Positions 1 through 5,915 are shown, counted from the stretch's first letter. The stretch: DNA of 6,589 nucleotides from JAZLDV01 sp045614925 (GCA_045614925.1 JAZLDV010000130.1:1-6589); one strand, 5' to 3'. Notes: generated from the sequence alone by a model not told the origin. Program-made: numbers and translations.

Positions 1-26
1 ATTGGGAATAAACGTGAAACTGTGAA

Positions 27-138
27 ACGTTATCGTATATACGATAACGTATTTACGATAATTCGTATATGTGATAACAGATGGTAACATGTGAACAAAT
101 TGTGAATTGTGGATAAATATTAACGTATTTACGTAATT
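27..138. repeat. Cluster of palindromic boxes (operator or protein-binding array)
   Basis: Positions 27-50 are a perfect 24-bp palindrome with half-site ACGTTATCGTAT. The palindromic decamer CGTAT(A/T)TACG occurs at 34-43, 48-57 and 124-133, with a degenerate copy CGTATATGTG at 64-73. The first three copies start 14 and 16 bp apart and are followed by GATAAC or a close variant. The short word GTGAAAC is repeated at 14-20 and 22-28, and GTGATAAC lies at 71-78. Closely spaced short palindromes directly ahead of a ribbon-helix-helix gene are the usual form of an autoregulatory operator for that family, so this is the leading reading (inference). An iteron-like replication site is possible but less expected, because protein-primed replicons start at their ends. 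Confidence 0.7.
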
Positions 139-146
139 GTATAGAT

Positions 147-160
147 TTTGTAATTACAAA
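147..160. promoter_or_regulatory. 14-bp perfect palindrome just upstream of the first operon
   Basis: The sequence TTTGTAATTACAAA is a perfect inverted repeat with no spacer. It sits immediately upstream of the best -10 candidate and 37 bp before the first start codon, where a repressor could block RNA polymerase. Its sequence differs from the CGTAT(A/T)TACG boxes further upstream, so a second binding protein is possible. The operator role is inference. Confidence 0.45.
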
Positions 161-161
161 C

Positions 162-170
162 TGTTAGTAT
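162..170 (+). promoter_or_regulatory. Possible extended -10 promoter of the first operon
   Basis: TGTTAGTAT reads as an extended -10 element (TG, one base, then TAGTAT, four of six matches to TATAAT). No good -35 hexamer lies 16-18 bp upstream, so the promoter would depend on the extended -10 or on an activator. Transcription would begin near 177, giving a leader of about 20 nt to the ATG at 197. This is a weak call. Confidence 0.3.
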
Positions 171-196
171 TAATAATCGAAAGGAAGGTGATGATC

Positions 197-373
197 ATGA
201 AGTATAAAAAAGACAAAACTAAACTACTTCAAATTAGGGTATCAGAGGATGAATTGCTATTGCTGGATACTATTGCATCTAAAAAGAAACGTACCAGATC
301 AGACATTATCAGGATGTTAATAGTAAATGGGGGGATGAGTGATGGCAAAGAAATCAAAAAAGTCGCAATATAG
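197..373 (+). CDS. Small ribbon-helix-helix DNA-binding protein (58 aa)
   Basis: This 58-residue basic protein has the RHH (CopG/Arc-like) layout: a strand around residues 9-15 (KLLQIRV), helix A at about 16-30 (SEDELLLLDTIASKK), a short basic turn, and helix B at about 33-44 beginning TRSDIIRMLI. RHH proteins bind short DNA repeats as dimers through the strand pair. I chose ATG 197 because AAGGAAGG at 181-188 sits 8 nt before it; ATG 191 is too close to that site, and an in-frame ATG at 137 has no ribosome binding site. It is the first gene of the operon and lies just below a dense set of palindromes, so autoregulation and control of the replication genes is the likely job (inference). Its last 32 nt overlap the next gene. 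Confidence 0.75.
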   Translation: MKYKKDKTKLLQIRVSEDELLLLDTIASKKKRTRSDIIRMLIVNGGMSDGKEIKKVAI

Positions 374-953
374 GCAAGAACTTGAAGCAGAGTTGAAGCC
401 TTTACTGCAATCGGCCAATATGAAACTACTTAATATTGAAATGTTGGCCAAACAAGAAGGGTTTGAAGGTATTGAAAATTTTGCATATTATAATGCGCTT
501 AGATCAATCAGGGAAATAAGGGGTGAAGAATTTAAGCGTTTTAATATGCCAAAAAACACACATCAAATGGAAAAAACGCTTCGAAATGTAAAAAGATTCC
601 TTGATTCAACAACTTCAACTAAAGCTGGTATTGTTGACGTATTTGAAAAAAATGCTGCTAGTTTAAATGAAAAAATGGGGTCAAATATGAGCTGGCAGCA
701 GATGGGAAACTTTTTACGGGCAGCATCCTTTGAAGATGCTAAAGCTGATTTTGATTCAGAAACTGCTGTGATCTTAATTAAATCGGCTTACAAATACAGA
801 AATTTAGGAAAAGAAAAATTTGTTGAAAAACTAAGAAACCATCAAATAGATGAAAAATATGGTGAAACATCACTTGATGAAGTCAACAGTGAAACACTTG
901 CAGATTTTGTTGATGAAAATGTATCTTGGGATGAATTGTTTCCAGTGGAGTAA
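342..953 (+). CDS. Candidate terminal protein (replication primer), 203 aa
   Basis: I recognise no firm domain. Position suggests the role: it lies 3 nt upstream of a protein-primed DNA polymerase, where phi29 has its terminal protein (gene 3 before gene 2). Such a protein gives a Ser, Thr or Tyr hydroxyl that accepts the first nucleotide and stays bound to the 5' DNA end. Visible features are a lysine-rich N-terminus (MAKKSKKSQYRQ), predicted helices through residues 10-60, a segment VKRFLDSTTSTKAGI at 83-97 followed by a helix and a SW motif (117-118), and an acidic C-terminus ending WDELFPVE. Several serines and threonines in the last 35 residues could be priming residues. It is shorter than the phi29 protein (266 aa). 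ATG 342 is chosen over GTG 339 because GGGGG at 330-334 lies 7 nt before it. It might instead be a replication accessory protein. Confidence 0.5.
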   Translation: MAKKSKKSQYRQELEAELKPLLQSANMKLLNIEMLAKQEGFEGIENFAYYNALRSIREIRGEEFKRFNMPKNTHQMEKTLRNVKRFLDSTTSTKAGIVDVFEKNAASLNEKMGSNMSWQQMGNFLRAASFEDAKADFDSETAVILIKSAYKYRNLGKEKFVEKLRNHQIDEKYGETSLDEVNSETLADFVDENVSWDELFPVE

Positions 954-956
954 AAA

Positions 957-3155
957 ATGAAAGACAGTTTAACATTACTAGAAAGTAATAGAGCCAGCTA
1001 TTTGGAAGATAACTGGCAATATAAAAGGTATTATTATTCAGATTTCAATTACAAAATACTACAAAATTGCATAGTTCGCAAGTATAACAGCTGGGGCAAG
1101 GAAACCTATAATGATATTACTATCATGATAGATACTGAAACCAGTAAAAAACGAAATGCGGTGTATAGGGAAATAATCAAAAAAGGGAGAAAAACACTTG
1201 AGTATGTGCCGTATTACAATCATATAGTGATATGGACTATGTCTATTAGGCTGTTTAACCTTGATATTTGTACATTATACGGCCGTAAACCATCAGAGCT
1301 TATAAATTGCATAGATAGAATATTAGATGTCTTAAATGGCAAATTTACCCACTTCTACATACATAATCTTAGCTTTGATTATACCTACCTTAGGAAATTC
1401 TTCTTTAGAGCATATGGTTTTCCAGTAGAGCAATTAAATGTCAAATCGCATTATCCAATTCAAATAAAGTTTGAAAATGGCTTAGTTCTTAGAGATTCAT
1501 TGATTTTAAGTCAACGCAGTTTGGAAAAGTGGTCTTCTGATCTCAATGCACCAGCACAAAAACAAACTGGAAAATGGGACTATGACAAATTACGCAATCA
1601 AGACAGCGAAATATCTGAAGATGAATTAACATATGCTGAATTTGATACATTATCAGGTACACAATGTATTGATATTACTAAAGAGCAGCTGCACAAACAT
1701 ATTGGTGATATGCCATATACAGCAACTGGAATACTTAGGGATGAATTAAAAAAACTTGCAACTGAAAACAGTGCTAAAAAGTTATTTAATAAAATAGTAC
1801 CAGATTTTAATGATTATCAATTCATGGTGAGCTTTTTTCATGGTGGTTATGTGCATGGAAATCGTGAATATTTGGAAAGTAATTTGTTATCAGGTGTTCA
1901 AGGTTATGATTTTGCATCCAGTTATTTATTTTGCTTACTATGCTGCTTATATCCAATTACAAAGTTTAAACCATTATCTGGTAATCATGATATTCAGTAC
2001 ATTTTAAGAAATAGTGATAAATATGCATTTATGTTTACACTTAGACTTGGAAATGTAAAATTAAAAGATCCTAATTTTCCAATGCCAGTTCTTCAATTCT
2101 CTAAGTGTAAAACTAAAAATGATGTAACTGATAATGGAAGAATACTTGCAGCACAATTTATTGAGTTGAATACAAATGAGATAGATTTGAAATTAATAGA
2201 CAAATATTATTCCTATGATCTAGCACATGTATTTAATATCAAGGTTGCTAAAAAAGGATATTTACCTGATTGGTTTAGGAATCATATTTATAAGCTATTT
2301 ACCGACAAAACGAAACTGAAAGGCCTTGATAAAATACTGTACCAGATACAAAAGGGTAAGGCCAATGCATGTTTTGGTTTAACAGTACAGCGGCAAGATA
2401 AGTTAATGTTCTTAGAATGTTTTGAGGATTATATAACAGAAGATGGTATTGAATATCGTGAAGGTATGTATCGTGAAGATAAATCAGTTCCACCTGAAGA
2501 AGTCTATTTAAAGAACATTAAAAAACGTTCTGTATTTTTGCCGTACCAGTGGGGATGCTGGACTACAAGTTATGCCCTTGAACACCTTTTTGAATTGGGA
2601 TCATGCTGCAAGCTATGGTTGTACAGTGATACAGATAGTGTATACGGTATCGGCTGGAATAAAAAGCTGGTTAAAAAACTAAATTACAAATACCGTAAAA
2701 TGAATGAGAAAGCTGGTTTTAAGGCTGTAAATCACAAAGGTAAAGATTATTGGCTTGGAGTTGCTGAAACATCATTAGACGATAAATACAGTGAATTTAA
2801 GTATGTTGGTGCTAAAAGATATTGTGGAAGATGTAAAGCAGATAATGAACTTCATATAACAGTTGCCGGTGTACCAAAATCAGCAGCTAAATGTTTAAAT
2901 GATAATATTAAGAACTTTAAGCTTGATTTTGTTTTTAAAGGTGAAGATTCAGGCAAAAAGACACATCATTATATGTATGTAGATGATATATACATAGATG
3001 AAAACGGAAATGAAACAGCTGATTCAGTTGATCTATCACCGTGTGATTATGAGCTTGGTGTAGTTGAATATCACTCATTAGATGAATATTTAGAAGTGGT
3101 AGATTATGCAGCAATACCATATTACAGTGATGAAGGGTGGGTTTATTGTGGATGA
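957..3155 (+). CDS. Protein-primed family B DNA polymerase (phi29 type)
   Basis: The 732-aa protein has all motifs of a proofreading, protein-primed DNA polymerase. Exonuclease: Exo I D59-T-E61, Exo II N137 and D141 (HNLSFD), Exo III Y226 and D230. A GG linker (SFFHGGY) precedes the polymerase domain. Polymerase: motif A D318 with SSY (Y323 at the steric-gate position), motif B K466-x3-N470-A-C-F-G474, motif C YSDTDS with D558 and D560, and K620-R-Y622 for the KxY motif. The spans A-B and B-C are long enough for the TPR1 and TPR2 insertions that hold the terminal protein and give processivity. The C-terminal stretch ITVAGVPKSAAK resembles the phi29 thumb region. It is longer than phi29 polymerase (about 575 aa), closer to my recollection of the 44AHJD-like enzymes. 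GGAG at 947-950 lies 6 nt before the ATG. It is sandwiched between the candidate terminal protein and the packaging ATPase. Confidence 0.96.
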   Translation: MKDSLTLLESNRASYLEDNWQYKRYYYSDFNYKILQNCIVRKYNSWGKETYNDITIMIDTETSKKRNAVYREIIKKGRKTLEYVPYYNHIVIWTMSIRLFNLDICTLYGRKPSELINCIDRILDVLNGKFTHFYIHNLSFDYTYLRKFFFRAYGFPVEQLNVKSHYPIQIKFENGLVLRDSLILSQRSLEKWSSDLNAPAQKQTGKWDYDKLRNQDSEISEDELTYAEFDTLSGTQCIDITKEQLHKHIGDMPYTATGILRDELKKLATENSAKKLFNKIVPDFNDYQFMVSFFHGGYVHGNREYLESNLLSGVQGYDFASSYLFCLLCCLYPITKFKPLSGNHDIQYILRNSDKYAFMFTLRLGNVKLKDPNFPMPVLQFSKCKTKNDVTDNGRILAAQFIELNTNEIDLKLIDKYYSYDLAHVFNIKVAKKGYLPDWFRNHIYKLFTDKTKLKGLDKILYQIQKGKANACFGLTVQRQDKLMFLECFEDYITEDGIEYREGMYREDKSVPPEEVYLKNIKKRSVFLPYQWGCWTTSYALEHLFELGSCCKLWLYSDTDSVYGIGWNKKLVKKLNYKYRKMNEKAGFKAVNHKGKDYWLGVAETSLDDKYSEFKYVGAKRYCGRCKADNELHITVAGVPKSAAKCLNDNIKNFKLDFVFKGEDSGKKTHHYMYVDDIYIDENGNETADSVDLSPCDYELGVVEYHSLDEYLEVVDYAAIPYYSDEGWVYCG

Positions 3156-4302
3156 TAAATTAAAAATAGATTATTCATCATATTATTTTAGTGTTGTACC
3201 TTTTATTAAACTAGCTCGTGAGTTGGGCTGTTGGTGTTTAACCATAGTTGGTGCCAGAAAACGTGGTAAAACCTATTCAATGTTAGAATATGCATATGAT
3301 GAAAATGAGCAGATTATATTTTTAAAACGTCAAGTTAATGATATAAAACTTTTATGCTTAAATGCTAAAAACAAACATAAAAAATTAAATAAAGATACTG
3401 AAGATGATGATATTGAAGGTTTTGAAGAAGATGATGATTTTTCACCTTATGCAGATCTAAATGAAGATAAGCATATTAATGTGCAACCTAAGATGCTAGA
3501 CAGTGAACAAGGTATAGCAACATTTTACGATCGTGACAGTAATTGGAAGGCTATTAAAAAAGTTGGTATTGCATTAGCTGTTGCATCAATAGCCAAATAC
3601 AAAGGTTTTGGCGGTATGCGAAAATGTAAATACATTGTATTTGATGAATTCATACCAGCACCATGGGAAAAAAGAATTTCAAAACTTGAAGGTGAAGCAG
3701 TTATTGATTTATATCAAACTGTATCACGTGATCGAGAAGAAAGAGGTTTAGAACCACTTCTTCTTGTATGTTTGGCCAATGCTAATGATTTATCTAACCA
3801 GATGTTTAATACACTTGAAATTACTGATGATGTTGCAGATATGATTTCTAAAAATGAAGAAGTTAGAAAAATTGGCCGTAAACTTGTTGTACTGGTTGAT
3901 GATAGTAAACTTCAAATAGCTAAAGATGAAAAGAAAACATTGATATATGAAGATATGAAAGATACAGTTTGGGGTCGTGTTACATTTAGTAATGAGTTTG
4001 CCAGAAATGATCTAAGTTGTATAGGTCATACCAGCATCAAAGGTATGAAATGTAGATGTGAAGTTATTTATAAATCTGAAAGTTGGTTTATCTACCAAAA
4101 AGAGCAAATGTATTATGTGTGTAGATCCAGATCTAATAAATATGATTTAGTTTATGATCTTGACTTTGAAGCACCTAGGAAACCATTTTATTTAAAAGAA
4201 TGTGTTGCATTAATAGCTGCATACCATAAGGGAAATATAAAGTTCCAGACGTTTAGGATGTATGATGTAATAATTCATTTTAAGAAATTTTTTGATATAT
4301 AG
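3148..4302 (+). CDS. DNA packaging (encapsidation) ATPase, phi29 gp16-like
   Basis: This 384-aa protein is the ATPase that drives genomic DNA into the prohead. Walker A is G35-ARKRGK-T42; Walker B is YIVFDE at 162-167, followed by FIPAPW. RDREERG (194-200) holds arginines at the arginine-finger position, and CLANA (208-212) matches the CLSNA segment of gp16. The C-terminal FKKFFDI region aligns with the gp16 end (GYLRF... LFRKM). It is longer than gp16 (332 aa), partly through an acidic stretch at about 83-107 (TEDDD, EEDDD) between the P-loop and Walker B. I chose GTG 3148 because AGGGTGG at 3134-3140 lies 7 nt upstream; ATG 3130 and ATG 3106 lack such a site and would run further into the polymerase gene. 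The 8-nt overlap suggests translational coupling. In phi29 the homologue is a late gene, so its place beside the polymerase differs. Confidence 0.92.
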   Translation: MDDKLKIDYSSYYFSVVPFIKLARELGCWCLTIVGARKRGKTYSMLEYAYDENEQIIFLKRQVNDIKLLCLNAKNKHKKLNKDTEDDDIEGFEEDDDFSPYADLNEDKHINVQPKMLDSEQGIATFYDRDSNWKAIKKVGIALAVASIAKYKGFGGMRKCKYIVFDEFIPAPWEKRISKLEGEAVIDLYQTVSRDREERGLEPLLLVCLANANDLSNQMFNTLEITDDVADMISKNEEVRKIGRKLVVLVDDSKLQIAKDEKKTLIYEDMKDTVWGRVTFSNEFARNDLSCIGHTSIKGMKCRCEVIYKSESWFIYQKEQMYYVCRSRSNKYDLVYDLDFEAPRKPFYLKECVALIAAYHKGNIKFQTFRMYDVIIHFKKFFDI

Positions 4303-4331
4303 TTGAACTGTGATAACATATGTGATAACAT
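4303..4331 (+). promoter_or_regulatory. Probable promoter of the second operon
   Basis: TTGAAC at 4303-4308 is a -35 candidate (four of six). After a 17-bp spacer, TAACAT at 4326-4331 is a -10 candidate (four of six), preceded by TGA, which makes it an extended -10. The -10 lies within the second copy of the 12-bp tandem repeat, so a protein bound there would compete with RNA polymerase. TATAAG at 4331-4336 is an alternative -10 but has a poor spacer. No terminator is visible between the ATPase stop at 4302 and this site, so read-through from the first operon is also likely. Confidence 0.42.
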
Positions 4332-4332
4332 A
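4309..4332. repeat. Perfect 12-bp tandem repeat carrying the GTGATAAC box
   Basis: TGTGATAACATA occurs twice without a spacer, at 4309-4320 and 4321-4332. The core GTGATAAC also occurs at 71-78, and GATAAC forms part of the 24-bp palindrome at 27-50. A shared word in the control regions of both operons points to one regulator acting on both (inference). The repeat overlaps the probable promoter of the second operon. Confidence 0.7.
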
Positions 4333-4378
4333 TAAGAGAATTAAATAATAATTTTGATTCAGAAAGGTGGTAGATAAT

Positions 4379-4606
4379 ATGTTATTAAGTGAATTAATTG
4401 AAACTATTGGTTATGGTCTAGTCAATATTTGGGACTATGAGAATGAAAAATGCACTGGTGTAATGATGGCTAAAGATGTGTTTGATGAAACTGATATAGA
4501 TAGAGATGCTATTGTATATCAGATATTAAGTAATTTAGAGTATGACATCAGAACACGACAATATAGAACTTTTATTAGTGTAGTTTTAGATTTTGAACAA
4601 TGGTAG
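4379..4606 (+). CDS. Hypothetical protein, 75 aa, acidic
   Basis: I do not recognise this protein. It begins MLLSELIETIGYGLVNIWDY, is acidic overall, has no membrane segment or cysteine cluster, and ends in LDFEQW. ATG 4379 is chosen because AAAGGTGG at 4363-4370 lies 8 nt upstream; the in-frame GTG 4367 is inside that ribosome site. It is the first gene of the second operon. Its stop is followed after 9 nt by the next start, and the ribosome site of the next gene begins on its stop codon. Position among small early genes of a phage-like element suggests a regulatory or host-interaction role, which is inference only. Confidence 0.7.
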   Translation: MLLSELIETIGYGLVNIWDYENEKCTGVMMAKDVFDETDIDRDAIVYQILSNLEYDIRTRQYRTFISVVLDFEQW

Positions 4607-4615
4607 GTGATTAAT

Positions 4616-4894
4616 ATGAAACGTAAGGAAGTAAAAGAACAATCTGAAAAAATGCTTTCAAGATTAATTGATTATATAAACAATGCATCAGATAATTATG
4701 AAGATAGTGAACATCTAAAACTTGAGCTTGCAGCAACCTTATGCACTAATGTTGTATGTGCATATGCAACTGAAAAAGAAGCTAGGGATGTATATATGAA
4801 AGAAATGGACTGGTTAACATCTGCAGTTGCAATTGCTTCAAAGAATTATTATAAAGGTTGTCAAGAATATAAAATTATTGGAGTGGATATATAA
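4616..4894 (+). CDS. Hypothetical protein, 92 aa, helical and charged
   Basis: I do not recognise this protein. It looks almost fully helical: a charged N-terminus (MKRKEVKEQSEKMLSRLIDY), an acidic turn (NYEDSEH), a helix with two cysteines (C42 and C46 in TLCTNVVC), and a lysine- and tyrosine-rich tail (SKNYYKGCQEYK). No enzymatic motif is visible. AGGTGA at 4605-4610, overlapping the previous gene's stop, lies 5 nt before ATG 4616 and favours it over GTG 4607. The stop is followed 1 nt later by the next start, so the two genes are probably translated together. Confidence 0.7.
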   Translation: MKRKEVKEQSEKMLSRLIDYINNASDNYEDSEHLKLELAATLCTNVVCAYATEKEARDVYMKEMDWLTSAVAIASKNYYKGCQEYKIIGVDI

Positions 4895-4895
4895 T

Positions 4896-5081
4896 ATGGG
4901 TACAGTAACAATGGATAAAGAAATGTATAATCGTATAACAACTAAATATGAAGATTATCAAGAAGAATTTGAAGCTAGATTAAAAGAATGTAAATCAGTA
5001 TCAGAAATGCTATCTGCATATGCATCATTTGCTGGCAAGTTGCAAGCACTTATGGATGCAATAGTTATTCAGGGGGTATAA
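4896..5081 (+). CDS. Hypothetical protein, 61 aa, helical
   Basis: I do not recognise this protein. It has two predicted helices, a strongly charged one around residues 7-32 (KYEDYQEEFEARLKEC) and an alanine-rich one around 35-57 (VSEMLSAYASFAGKLQALMD), which could form a helical hairpin or dimer. GGAGTGG at 4880-4886 lies 9 nt before ATG 4896, favouring it over the upstream in-frame ATG 4827, which would overlap the previous gene by 68 nt and has no ribosome site. An ATG at 4911 is a weaker alternative. The ribosome site lies inside the end of the previous gene. Confidence 0.65.
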   Translation: MGTVTMDKEMYNRITTKYEDYQEEFEARLKECKSVSEMLSAYASFAGKLQALMDAIVIQGV

Positions 5082-5086
5082 ATTAA

Positions 5087-5305
5087 ATGGTATTATGTCA
5101 GATTTTAAAAGTACTACCAGCAGCATCAGATTTTCAAATTTTTCAATCTAATAAGCCAGTGCTTGCTGGCCATATAGCACAATATGATAAATCATTAATG
5201 TTTGATACAGTTGATGATGATCTAAAATATCAAAAAATTTATGCTGGTTATCATGTGGAACTTGTAGATAAGGGGGATGATGGTATATGGCTGATAAACC
5301 TTTGA
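5087..5305 (+). CDS. Hypothetical protein, 72 aa
   Basis: I do not recognise this protein. It reads as a mixed, strand-rich small domain: hydrophobic N-terminus (MVLCQILKVLPAAS), a central acidic part (DTVDDDLKY), and a C-terminal strand pair (YHVELVDKGDDGIWLINL). The start follows AGGGGGT at 5071-5077, which lies at the end of the previous gene. Its last 19 nt overlap the next gene in another frame, as is common in compact phage operons. No signal peptide or membrane segment is clear. Confidence 0.65.
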   Translation: MVLCQILKVLPAASDFQIFQSNKPVLAGHIAQYDKSLMFDTVDDDLKYQKIYAGYHVELVDKGDDGIWLINL

Positions 5306-5577
5306 CACCTGAAGAATTTAAAGAAATGTGTGAAAATACTGCACGTATTAGAGCTGAAATTTCTGAAAATCGTAAACAAGCTATTATTAAAGATTTCAAT
5401 GAACATGGATGTATTGATGTTGAAATAGAAGATATTCAATTTATGGGTGTACCATATAAAAGGATATTTTTTACTGTTCCAGATGCTGGAAGATTTTCAT
5501 ATGATGTATCATCTGGATCACTTAGAAGATACTGTAAAATTGCACATGTGGTACTTAGGGAGTTAGATCTATTATGA
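5287..5577 (+). CDS. Hypothetical protein, 96 aa
   Basis: I do not recognise this protein. The first 40 residues are helical and charged (LTPEEFKEMCENTARIRAEI, then RKQAIIKDFNEHG). The rest looks strand-rich (IDVEIEDIQFMGVPYKRIFF, then FSYDVSSGSLRRY) and ends in a short helix. AGGGGGAT at 5271-5278 lies 8 nt before ATG 5287, inside the preceding gene, so translation is probably coupled. The stop TGA overlaps the ATG of the next small gene as ATGA. Confidence 0.68.
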   Translation: MADKPLTPEEFKEMCENTARIRAEISENRKQAIIKDFNEHGCIDVEIEDIQFMGVPYKRIFFTVPDAGRFSYDVSSGSLRRYCKIAHVVLRELDLL

Positions 5578-5669
5578 AAAAGATTGATATTATCACAATT
5601 GTATTTTGCGTTGCTGGTATATGGTGCTGCATCTTTGCAGCATGTTATTACAATATGATGGGATGGTGA
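5574..5669 (+). CDS. Very small membrane peptide (31 aa)
   Basis: A 32-codon frame starts in an ATGA overlap with the previous stop and ends 3 nt before the next start codon, so it fills the gap exactly. The peptide begins MKKID and continues with an uncharged hydrophobic run at about residues 5-26 (IITIVFCVAGIWCCIFAACY), long enough to cross the membrane once. It has four cysteines (C12, C18, C19, C24). Lysines at 2 and 3 suggest an N-in orientation. GGGAG at 5558-5562 lies 11 nt upstream, a slightly long spacing. It is too short for a typical holin, and its place among early genes suggests membrane anchoring or inhibition of a host membrane protein (inference). Confidence 0.55.
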   Translation: MKKIDIITIVFCVAGIWCCIFAACYYNMMGW

Positions 5670-5672
5670 AAT

Positions 5673-5888
5673 ATGCCTAAAGATTATCACAAAGGTAAAA
5701 AGATAGCTTGTTATATTCCTGAAGAACTATGTGAAAAATTAGATACATATGTTAAAAACTGTAATAGATATGTTAATGATATGGAATTAGACGATTCTTT
5801 ATCAAAAACTGCACTCAAGTTATCAAGAACTGATGTCATTAAAATGTCACTTTTAGAATATTTACATAATCATGATATAAACAGCTAA
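5673..5888 (+). CDS. Ribbon-helix-helix-like DNA-binding protein with insertion (71 aa)
   Basis: The ends match an RHH fold: a strand at residues 9-15 (KKIACYI), helix A at 16-29 (PEELCEKLDTYVKN) and helix B starting SRTDVIKMSLLEYL at 51-64, where S-R-T-D-V-I is a typical helix-B opening. Between the helices is an extra stretch of about 19 residues (32-50, with MELDDSLSKT), longer than the usual short turn. GGGATGG at 5660-5666 lies 6 nt before the ATG. It is the last gene of the second operon and is followed by non-coding DNA with inverted repeats, so it may control its own operon or the next gene (inference). The other RHH gene at 197-373 lacks the insertion, so these are distinct regulators rather than a recent duplication. 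Confidence 0.68.
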   Translation: MPKDYHKGKKIACYIPEELCEKLDTYVKNCNRYVNDMELDDSLSKTALKLSRTDVIKMSLLEYLHNHDINS

Positions 5889-5915
5889 AACGCTGCTTAT
5901 ATATAAAGTATCTAT

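Noticed and set aside
1..30. Genome terminus with terminal inverted repeat
   Set aside because: The window's first and last bases are not inverted copies of each other, and nothing shows that position 1 is a real DNA end.
1..138. CRISPR-like or iteron plasmid origin
   Set aside because: The repeats are short palindromes of 8-12 bp with irregular spacing and no unique spacers, so not CRISPR. No Rep initiator is present, and the polymerase is protein-primed.
137..196. Longer start of the first RHH gene at ATG 137 (adds MYRFCN... residues)
   Set aside because: No ribosome site precedes ATG 137, and the extra 20 codons cover the promoter palindrome. ATG 197 has a good ribosome site.
2299..2493. 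Minus-strand frame inside the polymerase gene
   Set aside because: It lies wholly within a certain coding gene, has no ribosome site or neighbours on that strand, and encodes low-complexity sequence. The same applies to the minus-strand frame at 2935-3120.
3106..3147. Earlier ATG starts (3106, 3130) for the packaging ATPase
   Set aside because: Neither has a ribosome site. GTG 3148 has AGGGTGG at ideal spacing and minimises overlap with the polymerase gene.
5148..5690. Overlapping minus-strand frames across the small-gene operon
   Set aside because: They are shadows of plus-strand genes that have ribosome sites and tight spacing. No minus-strand promoter supports them.
5882..5895. CAGC/GCTG hairpin at the end of the second RHH gene as a terminator
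   Set aside because: The stem is only 4 bp and lacks a T-run. The hairpin at 5951-5986 is the better terminator.
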